Assembly: GCF_004124325.1 (NCBI RefSeq)
Contig: NZ_QBDT01000001.1
Location: 4,402,001 to 4,466,000, forward strand
Direction of reading: 5' to 3'
Length of the DNA stretch: 64,000 nucleotides
Source: Streptomyces sp. L2
GTDB lineage: Bacteria > Actinomycetota > Actinomycetes > Streptomycetales > Streptomycetaceae
Every line of letters starts with the position of its first letter. Positions within the stretch are counted from its first letter, which is position 1. The position numbers and the translations under genes are program-made. A model generated the notes under the pieces. The model did no database searches. It worked only from the letters and a program-made list of their open reading frames with translations, and was not told where the DNA came from. This document shows, one piece after another, positions 16,661 to 25,118 of the stretch.

Positions 16661-17977
16661 GTGACTCAGACAAGCGAAGCCGCCGTCTCCCCCACCCGGC
16701 GCGGCCGGGCGCCCCTCGGGCGCCGGCGCGTGCACCGGGCCTGGTTCGTCGCCGCCATCACCTTCGTCACGATCATCGGCGCGGCGGCCTTCCGCTCCCT
16801 GCCGGGACTGCTCATCGACCCTTTGCACGGGGAGTTCGGCTGGTCGCGCGGCACGATCGGCGCGGCCGTCTCCATCAACCTCGCCCTGTACGGCCTCACC
16901 GCGCCGTTCGCGGCGGCGCTGATGGACCGCTTCGGCATCCGCCGCGTGGTCGCCGTCGCGCTGACCGTGATCGCGCTCGGCTCGGGCCTGACGGTGTGGA
17001 TGACGGCGGCCTGGCAACTGCTGCTGTGCTGGGGCCTGCTGGTGGGCCTGGGCTCGGGCTCGATGGCCCTCGCCTTCGCCGCCACGGTCACCAACCGCTG
17101 GTTCACCGAGCGCCGGGGCCTGGTCACCGGCATCCTCACCGCGGCCTCCGCCTCCGGCCAGCTGATCTTCCTGCCGCTGCTGTCCTGGATGGTGGAGCAC
17201 CACGGCTGGCGTCCGGCGGCCGTCACCGTGGCCCTGGCCGCGCTCGCCGTCGTCCCGTTCGTCTGGATCCTGCTGCGCGACCATCCGGCCGACGTCGGTC
17301 TGAAGCCGTACGGCGCCGAGGAGTTCGTGCCGAAGCCGCCGCCGGTGACCGGCGCCGCCCGCCGCACGGTCACCGTCCTCGGCTCCGCCGTGCGCACCGG
17401 GCCGTTCTGGCTGCTCGCCGGGACCTTCGCGATCTGCGGCGCCTCCACCAACGGCCTCGTCCAGACCCACTTCGTGCCGGCCGCCCACGACCACGGCATG
17501 CCGGTCACGGCGGCGGCCTCGCTGCTCGCGGTCATCGGTGTCTTCGACGTGGTCGGCACGGTCGCCTCCGGCTGGTTCACCGACCGCTTCGAGTCGCGCC
17601 GTCTGCTGGCCGTCTACTACGCCCTGCGCGGTGTCTCGCTCCTCTTCCTGCCCATGCTCCTGGCCCCCTCGGTCCACCCGCCGATGCTCTTCTTCATCGT
17701 CTTCTACGGCCTGGACTGGGTGGCCACCGTCCCGCCCACCCTGGCGCTGTGCCGGGAGCACTACGGCGAGGACAGCGCCATCGTGTTCGGCTGGGTCCTG
17801 GCCTCCCACCAGATCGGCGCGGCCGTCATCGCCTACCTCGGCGGCGTGGCCCGCGACGTCTTCGGCTCCTACGACGTCGTCTGGTACGCGTCCGGCACGC
17901 TGTGCGCGGCGGCGGCCCTGATGGCCCTGGTGATCAGGCGGACGACGCCACCGAAGCCCGTCCTGGCCGTCTCCTGA
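16661..17977 (+). CDS. MFS transporter (monocarboxylate / oxalate-formate antiporter-like)
   Basis: 438 residues with about 12 membrane helices. The loop 2-3 motif region is LMDRFGIRRVV, and loop 8-9 is GWFTDRFESRR. The N-terminal pattern (DPLHGEFGWSRGTIGAA) is typical of the monocarboxylate/OFA-like MFS branch. GTG start; an ATG five bases upstream is out of frame. The stop codon TGA lies in the first unit of a 24-bp tandem array. The likely regulator is the divergent AraC-type gene. It might import an organic acid for the neighbouring pathway, but that is unproven. Confidence 0.82.
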   Translation: MTQTSEAAVSPTRRGRAPLGRRRVHRAWFVAAITFVTIIGAAAFRSLPGLLIDPLHGEFGWSRGTIGAAVSINLALYGLTAPFAAALMDRFGIRRVVAVALTVIALGSGLTVWMTAAWQLLLCWGLLVGLGSGSMALAFAATVTNRWFTERRGLVTGILTAASASGQLIFLPLLSWMVEHHGWRPAAVTVALAALAVVPFVWILLRDHPADVGLKPYGAEEFVPKPPPVTGAARRTVTVLGSAVRTGPFWLLAGTFAICGASTNGLVQTHFVPAAHDHGMPVTAAASLLAVIGVFDVVGTVASGWFTDRFESRRLLAVYYALRGVSLLFLPMLLAPSVHPPMLFFIVFYGLDWVATVPPTLALCREHYGEDSAIVFGWVLASHQIGAAVIAYLGGVARDVFGSYDVVWYASGTLCAAAALMALVIRRTTPPKPVLAVS

Positions 17978-18402
17978 GGCCCGCGGGCACCCGTCTCCTG
18001 AGGCCCGCGGGAACCCGTCTCGGGCGGCACGCCGGCACCCGTCTCCTGAGGCCCGCGGGCACCCGTCTCGGGCGGCACGCGGGCACCCGTCTCCTGAGGC
18101 CCGCGGGCACCCGTCTCCTGAGGCCCGCGGGCACCCGTCTCCTGAGGCCCGCGGGCACCCGTCTCCTGAGGCCTGCGGGCACCCGTCTCCTGAGGCCTGC
18201 GGGCACCCGTCTCCTGAGGCCTGCGGGCACCCGTCTCCTGAGGCCTGCGGGCACCCGTCTCCTGAGGCCCGCGGGCACCCGTCTCCTGAGGCCCGCGGGC
18301 ACCCGTCTCCTGAGGCCCGCGGGCACCCGTCTCGGGCGGCACGCCGGCACCCGTCTCCTGAGGCCCGCGGGCGCCCGTCTCCTGAGGCCCGCCGGCGCCC
18401 GC
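17968..18402. repeat. 24-bp tandem array between convergent genes
   Basis: About 18 direct copies of a 24-base unit (CGTCTCCTGAGGCCCGCGGG plus CACC), with a second variant CTCGGGCGGCACGCGGGC used in three units. Each unit can pair GCGGGC with the next GCCCGC, so the array may fold into serial hairpins. The MFS stop codon is inside the first unit, and the flavin reductase stop lies in a degenerate last unit. No spacers, so it is not CRISPR. In one minus frame it reads as an open (RGPQETGA)n peptide, which I take as an artefact. Confidence 0.9.
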
Positions 18403-19017
18403 TCAGGCGCCGGACAGTCCGGTGAACCGCCCCCGGTGGAACACCAGCGGTGCGCCCTCCGCGTCGGCGTCGCCGAGGGCGTGCACCCGGCCGACGACGA
18501 CGAGGTGGTCGCCGCCGGTGTGCACAGCGTGGACGGCGCAGTCCACCCAGGCGACGGCGCCGGCCAGCCGCGGCGCCCCGGAGACGGGCGCCGCGTCGTA
18601 GGCGACCCCGGCGAACTTGTCCGCGCCGCTCACCGCGAAGGCCCGGCACAACTCGCCCTGCCCGGCGCCGAGTACGTTGACGCAGAAGACGCCCGCGGCG
18701 GCGATGCGCGGCCAGGTCGAGGACGTACGGCCCACCATGAAGCAGATTAGGGGCGGATCGAGGGAGAGCGACGAGAAGGACTGACAGGCGAAGCCGGCCG
18801 GCGAGGGCGCGTCCCCGGTGCCGGGCGCGGTGACGACCGTCACGCCGGTCGCGAAGTTCCCGAGGACCCGGCGGAACTCGGCCGCCTCCACCGGCGCCCG
18901 CTCGTCCGCGCCGACACACCGCAACTCGGGCCGCGCCAACGCCTCCACCGGCCCCGCCGCCGGAGCCGACCTCAGATACCGGACAGCGGCGGCCGCCGCC
19001 CCTGCGTGACCCATCAT
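18403..19017 (-). CDS. Flavin reductase (HpaC/HsaB-like)
   Basis: 204 residues of the flavin reductase-like FMN-binding split-barrel family, with LGNFATGVTVVTA, FACQSFSSLSLDPPLICFMV and a C-terminal GGDHLVVVGRVHAL. Such proteins reduce FMN or FAD with NADH for a partner monooxygenase. Start uncertain: two adjacent ATGs (19017, 19014) follow GGAGGG closely, and a 40-residue N-terminal extension precedes the conserved core, so the true start may be internal. The gene faces operator 3, shared with the PPOX gene. No class-D two-component monooxygenase is visible in the window. Confidence 0.8.
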   Translation of the reverse strand: MMGHAGAAAAAVRYLRSAPAAGPVEALARPELRCVGADERAPVEAAEFRRVLGNFATGVTVVTAPGTGDAPSPAGFACQSFSSLSLDPPLICFMVGRTSSTWPRIAAAGVFCVNVLGAGQGELCRAFAVSGADKFAGVAYDAAPVSGAPRLAGAVAWVDCAVHAVHTGGDHLVVVGRVHALGDADAEGAPLVFHRGRFTGLSGA

Positions 19018-19031
19018 CCCTCCATTGAAGT

Positions 19032-19044
19032 TGACGAACCGTCA
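19032..19044. promoter_or_regulatory. Operator 3 of the TGAC-N5-GTCA family
   Basis: Core TGACGAACCGTCA, extended GTTGACGAACCGTCAGAT. It begins 14 bases before the flavin reductase ATG and serves the divergent PPOX gene as well. Confidence 0.75.
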
Positions 19045-19134
19045 GATGGGAAGAGCGGTGCCCGTCGCGGTGGGTGTCCGGCCAAGTACGGTTACGGAGT
19101 TCCGATGTCCGTGCCGCACGCTGGAGAAGTCCTC

Positions 19135-19524
19135 ATGACCGTGATTCCCGAGTCCCACACCGACCTGCTCGAACGGCCCCTCTTCGGCCACCTCGGCACC
19201 CTGCGCCCGGACGGCGCCGTGCAGGTCAACCCGGTCTGGTTCCGCTGGGACGGCGAACTGCTGTGGTTCACCACGGAGAAGCGGCGCCACAAGTACCGCA
19301 ATATCGTGAAGAACCCGCAGGCCACCCTCTCCGTCAACGACCCCGACAAGCCGTACCGCTACCTGGAGGTGCGCGGCACGATCGAGGAGATCGTCGACGA
19401 CCCCTCCACCGACGGCTTCTTCACGCTCGCCGAGCGCTACGGCATGACCTTCGAGCGCCCCATCCCCGACGCCCCGCACCGCGTCCTGCTGGGCCTGCGC
19501 CCGCGGCACGCCACCTTCCAGTGA
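19135..19524 (+). CDS. PPOX-class probable F420-dependent oxidoreductase
   Basis: 129 residues of the Rv1155-like split beta-barrel family, many of which bind F420 rather than FMN. Conserved segments are GHLGTLRPDGAVQVNPVWF and KYRNIVKNPQATLSV. ATG 19135 has GGAGAAG upstream, and 43 extra upstream codons are rejected because they would cover the operator. Divergent from flavin reductase behind operator 3. One of four candidate F420 enzymes in the regulon, all within reach of fbiC at 53033. Substrate unknown. Confidence 0.82.
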   Translation: MTVIPESHTDLLERPLFGHLGTLRPDGAVQVNPVWFRWDGELLWFTTEKRRHKYRNIVKNPQATLSVNDPDKPYRYLEVRGTIEEIVDDPSTDGFFTLAERYGMTFERPIPDAPHRVLLGLRPRHATFQ

Positions 19525-19551
19525 CCCTGACCCCGCCGGTCACCGACGGCC

Positions 19552-20358
19552 TCACCGGCCGGTAAAGCCGGGGCTCCTGCGCTCCACGAAGGCCCGCAGT
19601 CCCTCCCCGGCGTCCCCGGTCGTCATGTTGATCTCCTGGGCGGCGGCCTCGGCGGCGAAGGCGCCGGCCCGGTCGCCGTCGAGGGAGGCGTTGACGAGCT
19701 GCTTGGTCAGCGCCAGGGCCCGGGTCGGCCCGGCGGCCAGACGAGCCGCCCACGCGCGGGACGTCTTCGCCAGATCGGCGTCCGGCACGACCCGGTTGAC
19801 CAGGCCCAGGCGCTCCGCCTCCGCCGCCGGCAGCGCGTCCCCGAAGAGCATCAGCTCCTTCGCGCGCTGCGGGCCGGTCAGCCTGGGCAGCAGATAGGCC
19901 CCGCCGCCGTCCGGCACCAGCCCGCGCCGCACGAACACCTCGATGAACCGGGCCGACTCGGCGGCCAGCACCAGGTCGCAGGCGAGCGCGAGATGCGCGC
20001 CGAGCCCGGCCGCCGTGCCGTTCACGGCGGCGAGCACCGGCTTCTCGCAGTCCAGCACGGCCGAGACCAGCCGCTGGGCGCCCAGCCGGATCGTCCGGGC
20101 CACGTCCCCGGCGACCCGCTCCCCACCGCCTCCCGGGCCGCGCAGGTCGGCGCCCGCGCAGAACCCGCGCCCGGTCCCGGTGAGGACAACGGCCCGCACG
20201 TCCGGGTCCGCCGACGCCTGCTCCAGCAGCGCGGTCAACCGGTCCCGCAGCGCCGGCGTGAGCGCGTTCAGGGCTTCGGGACGGTCGAGGGTGAGGTACG
20301 CGACCTGGTCCCGCACCTCGTGCCGTACGGCACCGGCGGCGTGCTCCTCGCCGCTCAC
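19552..20358 (-). CDS. Enoyl-CoA hydratase/isomerase family protein
   Basis: 268-residue crotonase. The oxyanion-hole segments are GRGFCAGADL and VNGTAAGLGAHLALACD, and the second position expected to carry a catalytic Glu lies in FVRRGLVPDGGGAYLLPRL. It starts with GTG overlapping the stop of the acyl-CoA synthetase gene (GTGA), so both form one operon under operators 4 and 5. Probable role: hydration of the enoyl-CoA made by one of the ACADs. Its 3' end is convergent with the PPOX gene, 27 bases apart. Confidence 0.87.
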   Translation of the reverse strand: MSGEEHAAGAVRHEVRDQVAYLTLDRPEALNALTPALRDRLTALLEQASADPDVRAVVLTGTGRGFCAGADLRGPGGGGERVAGDVARTIRLGAQRLVSAVLDCEKPVLAAVNGTAAGLGAHLALACDLVLAAESARFIEVFVRRGLVPDGGGAYLLPRLTGPQRAKELMLFGDALPAAEAERLGLVNRVVPDADLAKTSRAWAARLAAGPTRALALTKQLVNASLDGDRAGAFAAEAAAQEINMTTGDAGEGLRAFVERRSPGFTGR

Positions 20359-22583
20359 CGGCACATCACCAGCGCGTCCAGCGCCACCGCGCCCTGCCCC
20401 TGGGGCAGCACCAGCAGCGGGTTGATGTCCAGCTCCGCGATCCGGTCGCCCAGTTCCAGGGCCATGCGCTGCACCCGCAGCACGACCTCCACCAGGGCGT
20501 CCAGGTCGGCGGGGGGCCGCCCTCGCACCCCGTCGAGGAGGGCCCGGCCGCGCAGCTCGGCGCACATGTCCCGGGCCTGCCGCTCCCCGAACGGCGGCAC
20601 GCGTACGGCGGTGTCGCGCAGCACCTCCACCAGCACCCCGCCCAGCCCCATCGTGACGGTCGGCCCGAACAGGTCGTCGTGGGTGACGCCGACGACCATC
20701 TCCACGCCCTGCTCGACCATCTGGCAGACCAGCACGCCGTCCAGCGGGACACCCTCGTAGCGGGCGATGTCGGTCAGCTCGCGGTAGGCGTCCCGGACCT
20801 GGCTGGCCGAGGTCAGGCCGATCTTCACCAGGCCCAGCTCGGTCTTGTGGGCGATCCGCGCGCCGGACGCCTTCATCACCACCGGGTAGCCGACCTGGGC
20901 GGCGGCCCGGACTGCGGCCGCCGCGCTGGTCACCAGCTGCTCGCGCGGCACCCGGATGCCGTAGGCGCGCAGCAGTTGCTTGGCCGCGTGTTCGCTGAGC
21001 TGCTGACCGGGCCGGATCAGTGCCTCCGCCTTGCGGTAGGAGGGGGAGAGGGCGCGCGGGGCCTCGTCGAAGGGGGAGCGGTAGTCGGCGGTGAAGCGGT
21101 GGTGGGCGAGCCAGGCGCCGACGGCGGTCAGGCAGTTGCCGACGGTGCGGAAGGTGGCCACCCGGGAGGAGCCCAGCAGGACGTCCCGGTACGCCGGCTC
21201 GGTGCCGACCGGCGATCCCCACACCACGCACACCAGCTTGTCGGTCTGCTCGGCCGCGTCCACCAGGTCCCGGACCAGCTTGTCGCTGAGCGGCGGGAAG
21301 GGGCCGGTGACCGGGCAGATCAGCACCCCGACCTCCGGGTCGGCGAGGATCGCGTCGATGATCTTCCGGCCGCGTTCGTCGCCGACCGGGTGGCCGCCGT
21401 TGTCGACCGGGTTGGCGACGCTCAGGTACTCGGGTATCCACTGGTGCAGCTCGGCCTGCTTCGGCTCCGAGAGCCGGGGGAGCCGCAGCCCCGCCCCGGC
21501 GGCCAGGTCGGCGACGTGGGCGCCGGTGCCGCCGGAGATGGAGTACACGACGACGCCCTCGGCGAGCGGCGCTCGCGCCCGCGCCAGCAGGGCGGCGGTG
21601 TCCTGGAGTTCGTCGAGGCCGTCGACGCGGACGACGCCGTACTGGCGCATGGCCGCGTCCACGACGTCGTCGGCGCCGGTGAGCTTGCCGGTGTGCGAGG
21701 CGGCCGTACGGGACCCGGCCTCGGTCCGGCCCACCTTCACCGCGACCACCGGCACCTTGCGGCGGGCGGCGCGGTCGGCGGCCAGCAGGAACGCGCGGCC
21801 GTCCTTCAGGCCCTCCACATAGGCGGCGATGGCACCGGTCTCCGGCTGCTCGGCGAAGTAGGAGATGAAGTCGGCGGTCTCCAGATCGGCCTCGTTGCCG
21901 GTCGGCGCCCAGTGCGAGAGGCGGATGCCCAGCTCCTGGAGGGCGAACACGGGCCGGCCCTGGTGCCCGGACTGGGTGATCAGCGCGATCGCCGGCCCGT
22001 CGAGGTCGTCCCGGAACCGCTCGAAGGCGTTGAGGTTGGTGTTCGGGCCGAGCAGCCGCAGCCCCGACCGCCGTACCGCCTCGGCGAGCCGCCGCTGGGC
22101 CTCGGCGCCCGCCGCGCCGGTCTCCGCGAACCCGGAGGCGAACGCGACCGCGAACTTCACCTTCGCCTCGGCGAGTTCCTCGATCACGGGCAGTGGATCG
22201 GCCACCAGCAGGACGGCCAGGTCGACCTGTTCGGGCAGTTCGGCGACCGACGGCCGGCACGGGATCCCGAACACCGACGGCCTGCTCGGGTGGACCGGGT
22301 GCACCCGGACCCCCACCCGCTCGGCCCAGGCCAGCAGTTGCCGCGTGATGCCCGTGTTGGGCCGCCCCTCGGTGTCGGAGGCGCCGATCACGGCGAGGGA
22401 CTCGGGCCGGAAGAACCGCGCCAGATCGGGTACGTCCGCGTACAGGGGGCGTCCGCTGACGTCGAGGTCGTCGGCGTCGTCCGCGCGGCCGTGCACGACC
22501 GGTCCGGTCCGCTGCTCGCCGCAGGCGATGACCCGGGCCCGGCGGGCGTCGGTGGTGAGGGTGCCGTGGGTTGATCCAAGCAT
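20355..22583 (-). CDS. NDP-forming acyl-CoA synthetase (CoA-binding plus ATP-grasp fusion)
   Basis: 742 residues. N-terminal CoA-binding Rossmann domain at about 55-150 (LAVIGASDTEGRPNTG). Succinyl-CoA-synthetase-like domains follow (about 190-480), with the phospho-histidine segment ALITQSGHQG. A C-terminal ATP-grasp domain (about 515-735) carries YPVVMKASGARIAHKTELG and ends in AELDINPLLVLPQGQG. This class makes acyl-CoA with ATP to ADP plus phosphate, or in reverse yields ATP. Two tandem operators lie just upstream. The catalytic His is present, so it is probably active; substrate unknown. Confidence 0.85.
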   Translation of the reverse strand: MLGSTHGTLTTDARRARVIACGEQRTGPVVHGRADDADDLDVSGRPLYADVPDLARFFRPESLAVIGASDTEGRPNTGITRQLLAWAERVGVRVHPVHPSRPSVFGIPCRPSVAELPEQVDLAVLLVADPLPVIEELAEAKVKFAVAFASGFAETGAAGAEAQRRLAEAVRRSGLRLLGPNTNLNAFERFRDDLDGPAIALITQSGHQGRPVFALQELGIRLSHWAPTGNEADLETADFISYFAEQPETGAIAAYVEGLKDGRAFLLAADRAARRKVPVVAVKVGRTEAGSRTAASHTGKLTGADDVVDAAMRQYGVVRVDGLDELQDTAALLARARAPLAEGVVVYSISGGTGAHVADLAAGAGLRLPRLSEPKQAELHQWIPEYLSVANPVDNGGHPVGDERGRKIIDAILADPEVGVLICPVTGPFPPLSDKLVRDLVDAAEQTDKLVCVVWGSPVGTEPAYRDVLLGSSRVATFRTVGNCLTAVGAWLAHHRFTADYRSPFDEAPRALSPSYRKAEALIRPGQQLSEHAAKQLLRAYGIRVPREQLVTSAAAAVRAAAQVGYPVVMKASGARIAHKTELGLVKIGLTSASQVRDAYRELTDIARYEGVPLDGVLVCQMVEQGVEMVVGVTHDDLFGPTVTMGLGGVLVEVLRDTAVRVPPFGERQARDMCAELRGRALLDGVRGRPPADLDALVEVVLRVQRMALELGDRIAELDINPLLVLPQGQGAVALDALVMCR

Positions 22584-22617
22584 CGTTCCGCCCCGCCCTC
22601 TCGTGGTGGCAAATAGC

Positions 22618-22630
22618 TGACGCTCTGTCA
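22618..22630. promoter_or_regulatory. Operator 4 of the TGAC-N5-GTCA family
   Basis: Core TGACGCTCTGTCA, first of two operators 25 bases apart (start to start, about 2.4 helical turns) upstream of the acyl-CoA synthetase gene. The centre deviates from the GG-NN-CG consensus. Confidence 0.65.
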
Positions 22631-22642
22631 GGTTACTTGAAT

Positions 22643-22655
22643 TGACGGAGCGTCA
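22643..22655. promoter_or_regulatory. Operator 5 of the TGAC-N5-GTCA family
   Basis: Core TGACGGAGCGTCA, extended ATTGACGGAGCGTCAGGA. Second of the tandem pair upstream of the acyl-CoA synthetase. Confidence 0.75.
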
Positions 22656-22720
22656 GGAATGGGCTGGAACGGCAAAGTTACGACGACTACTGCTTCGTAG
22701 GGTCGAATGGGCAGGCGTGC

Positions 22721-22907
22721 GCACGCCGGTGTACGCGGACCGGCGTGTGACGGACGGGTGTACGCGGACGTGCCTGTGACGGACCGGTCTAAGCGGACCG
22801 GCGTGTGACGGACCGGTCTGCGCGGACCGGTCTGCACGGACCGGTCTGCACGGACCGGGCTACGCAGACTGGTGTGTGCGGACCGGTGTACGCAGGCCGG
22901 TGTACGG
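22721..22907. repeat. Degenerate 12-bp tandem array ending at the FMO gene
   Basis: About 15 imperfect copies of a 12-base unit of the type CGGACCGGTSTR. The array runs up to the stop codon of the FMO gene at 22908. Three units include TGACGGACSGG, which resembles a left operator half-site with no matching right half. No ORF with coding character. Confidence 0.75.
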
Positions 22908-24086
22908 CTACCGCAGCCGGCGGGCCACCGCCTTGGCGATCCGCTCCGCGTCGAGCGCCAGCTCCCGGAACATCCCGCTGATGGGGTTGGTGAACCCGGT
23001 GAAGTACAGGCCGGGGGCCTCGGCCGGCGTCCGCTTCCCGTGTGCCACGGGCCGCCCGCGCTCGTCCAGTACGCCCAGGTGCCCGACGACCGGCTCCAGC
23101 GCCCGGACGTAGCCCGTCGCCGCGATCACCGCGTCCGGCGAGATCCGGCTCCCGTCCGTGAGGACCACCTTCCCGTCCTCGAACGACTCCACGGCGGCCG
23201 TGACCTCCACCGCCCCCGTGCGCACGGCGTCGATGATCCCCACGTCCTGCACCGGGATCGCGCCCGCCCGGGCCCGGGTGAGGCAGCCCTCGGTGGGCCG
23301 GGGAAGACCCTGGGCCGACAGATCCGGCACGCTGAGCCGGGCCAGCGCCCCGGCGAGCCGGTCGGCCAGACCCACCGGCACCCGCCGGATCAGCACCCCC
23401 GAGTACTGGGCGGCCCACCCGAAGGTCGAGCGGCGCACGATGTGCGGGGCCGTCCGCACGGCCAGCCGCACCCGCGCCGCCCCGCCCGCCACCAGGTCCA
23501 CGGCGATCTCGGCGCCGGTGTTCCCGGCCCCGACGACCAGCACGTCCCGGCCCGCGTACGGCTCGGCGTCGCGGTAGTCACCGGCGTGCCGGAACTCACC
23601 GCCGTAGCCCTCCAGGCCCGGCCAGTCGGGGACGCGCGGGGTGTGGTTGTAGCCGGTGGCGACGACGACCGCGCTGCCGGTCAGCCGCCGTCCGCCGGAG
23701 GCGTGCAGCAGCCAGCCCTCGCCGTCCGCCGCCCGCTCGACGCGGAACACCTCCACGCCGGTGACGATCTCCAGCTCATGGTGCTCGGCGTACTTCTCCA
23801 GGTACCGCACCACGTCGTCCCGGGCCACCCAGCGCCCGAACCGGCGCGGGATCGCCAGCCCCGGCAGGGCGGACAGACGGCGGGTGGTGTGCAGCCGCAG
23901 CCGGTCGTAGTGCCCGCGCCAGGAGGCGCCCACCGCGTCGGACTTCTCCAGCACCACGGCCCGTATCCCGCGCGCCCGCAGCGCGTACGCGGCGGCCAGG
24001 CCACCGGGACCGGCACCGATGACGTACACCGGGCGGTCGTCGGTGGTCGGCGGGAGGAGCGCGGCGGAGGGACGGGAGACGGCCAT
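22908..24086 (-). CDS. FAD/NADPH-dependent monooxygenase (FMO / Baeyer-Villiger-like)
   Basis: 392 residues with two Rossmann motifs: FAD-binding VIGAGPGGLAAAYALRARG near residue 23 and NADPH-binding VLVVGAGNTGAEIAVDL near residue 190. Between them is an FMO-type segment EFRHAGDYRDAEPYAGRD. A strict Baeyer-Villiger fingerprint (FxGxxxHxxxWP) is not seen, so N/S-oxygenation, C-C oxygenation or halide-type chemistry stay open. ATG 24086 is chosen, with GTG 24104 as an alternative. It is divergent from DoxX, with operator 6 in the gap, so it is probably in the regulon. Confidence 0.78.
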   Translation of the reverse strand: MAVSRPSAALLPPTTDDRPVYVIGAGPGGLAAAYALRARGIRAVVLEKSDAVGASWRGHYDRLRLHTTRRLSALPGLAIPRRFGRWVARDDVVRYLEKYAEHHELEIVTGVEVFRVERAADGEGWLLHASGGRRLTGSAVVVATGYNHTPRVPDWPGLEGYGGEFRHAGDYRDAEPYAGRDVLVVGAGNTGAEIAVDLVAGGAARVRLAVRTAPHIVRRSTFGWAAQYSGVLIRRVPVGLADRLAGALARLSVPDLSAQGLPRPTEGCLTRARAGAIPVQDVGIIDAVRTGAVEVTAAVESFEDGKVVLTDGSRISPDAVIAATGYVRALEPVVGHLGVLDERGRPVAHGKRTPAEAPGLYFTGFTNPISGMFRELALDAERIAKAVARRLR

Positions 24087-24245
24087 GAGCGCGAGCGTAA
24101 TCACATGCCCCGTTGATGGGTCTCGGTCAAGACCGGAATTGGTTGCGGATTGATCACGGCTGTGGAAGGTGTGCGCGCGGCCGGTGTCGCACCCGGGCCG
24201 GATGTGAGGGAAACCGTGCAGCCCCCTCGGCAAGGAGCGGCGAAC

Positions 24246-24258
24246 TGACGTAGCGTCA
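24246..24258. promoter_or_regulatory. Operator 6 of the TGAC-N5-GTCA family
   Basis: Core TGACGTAGCGTCA, extended ACTGACGTAGCGTCAGAT. It ends only 5 bases before the ATG of the DoxX gene, which has no ribosome site, implying a leaderless mRNA whose start point the operator would cover. Confidence 0.75.
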
Positions 24259-24263
24259 GATTC

Positions 24264-24716
24264 ATGCATGCGATCTGGCTCGACGGTGCACAGTGGCTCG
24301 CCGTGCTGCGGATCGGCCTCGGCCTGTGGTGGCTGGAGAGCTGGCGGCACAAGGACAAGAAGGCCTGGTTCGAGCGCGGGACCGGCATCGCGTGGGCGGC
24401 GGGCGTGGCCGCGGAACACCGCTGGGAAGCGGTCCGGGCCGGCTTCGACACGGTCGTGAAACCCCACCCGAAGGTGATGGCGTACGTCGTCGTCAACGCC
24501 GAACTCGCCCTCGGACTCGGCCTGGTCCTCGGCTTCCTGACCCCCGTGGCCCTGATCGCCGGGCTGCTGCTGAACGCCCTCTACTTCACCCTCATGATCC
24601 ACGACTGGGCGGAGCAGGGCCAGAACACCATGATGGCGCTGATCTCCGCCGTCGCGTTCTTCGGCATGTCTTGGCAGGTGTGGTCGCTGGACGCGGCGGC
24701 GGGGTGGTTCGCGTGA
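24264..24716 (+). CDS. DoxX-like membrane protein
   Basis: 150 residues with about four membrane helices (roughly 10-26, 72-90, 93-112, 121-141) in the DoxX/DoxD-like pattern (LRIGLGLWWLESW at the start). It appears leaderless behind operator 6. The stop overlaps the GTG of the DUF35 gene (GTGA). DoxX-like proteins are linked to quinone-dependent oxidoreductases or thiosulfate metabolism in some bacteria; here a membrane partner for an oxidoreductase in the pathway is a guess. Confidence 0.75.
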   Translation: MHAIWLDGAQWLAVLRIGLGLWWLESWRHKDKKAWFERGTGIAWAAGVAAEHRWEAVRAGFDTVVKPHPKVMAYVVVNAELALGLGLVLGFLTPVALIAGLLLNALYFTLMIHDWAEQGQNTMMALISAVAFFGMSWQVWSLDAAAGWFA

Positions 24717-25114
24717 CCACCGCCCGCCACGACCTCCCCGAACCGGATGCCTTCACCCGCCCCTACTGGGACGCGGCCGCACAGGGCCGGCTCCTGCTGC
24801 GCCGCTGCGCGGCCTGCGCCCGCGCCCACCACTACCCGCGCGAGTTCTGCCCTCACTGCTGGAGCGAGGACGTCACCTGGGAGCGGGCGAGCGGCCGGGC
24901 CACCCTCTATACGTGGTCCACGGTCCACCGCAACGACCTGCCGCCCTTCGGCTCCCGCACCCCGTACGTGGCCGCCGTCGTGGACCTGGCCGAGGGGCCG
25001 CGCATGATGACGGAGCTGGTGGACTGCGGTGAGCCTCTGGCCGGAATGGAGCTGGAGGTGGCGTTCCGGGACGGAAATCCGGTGTTCAGACCGGCGAGCC
25101 GAGCGCGATCATGA
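24713..25114 (+). CDS. DUF35 / OB-fold zinc-ribbon protein, paralog 1
   Basis: 133 residues: an N-terminal helix, a rubredoxin-like zinc ribbon (RRCAACARAHHYPREFCPHC, two C-x2-C knuckles) and an OB fold (LYTWSTVHRNDLPPFGSRTP). Family members bind acyl-CoA and pair with thiolase-like proteins; in mycobacteria a DUF35 domain is required by the Ltp2 retro-aldolase. The probable partner is the thiolase-like gene at 26890, about 1.8 kb away in the same regulon, or the one at 37767. GTGA overlap with DoxX. Confidence 0.85.
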   Translation: MTTARHDLPEPDAFTRPYWDAAAQGRLLLRRCAACARAHHYPREFCPHCWSEDVTWERASGRATLYTWSTVHRNDLPPFGSRTPYVAAVVDLAEGPRMMTELVDCGEPLAGMELEVAFRDGNPVFRPASRARS

Positions 25115-25118
25115 GCGG

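Noticed and set aside
17869..18350. Repetitive minus-strand ORFs, (RGPQETGA)n and (VPAGLRRR)n, in the 24-bp array
   Set aside because: They exist only because the 24-bp unit is a multiple of three; no ribosome site, and they overlap the MFS 3' end.
17968..18402. Possible CRISPR array
   Set aside because: Units are contiguous without spacers and no cas genes are nearby.
22628..22900. Small minus-strand ORFs in the 12-bp array
   Set aside because: Low-complexity translation of the repeat, no ribosome sites, and they overlap operators.
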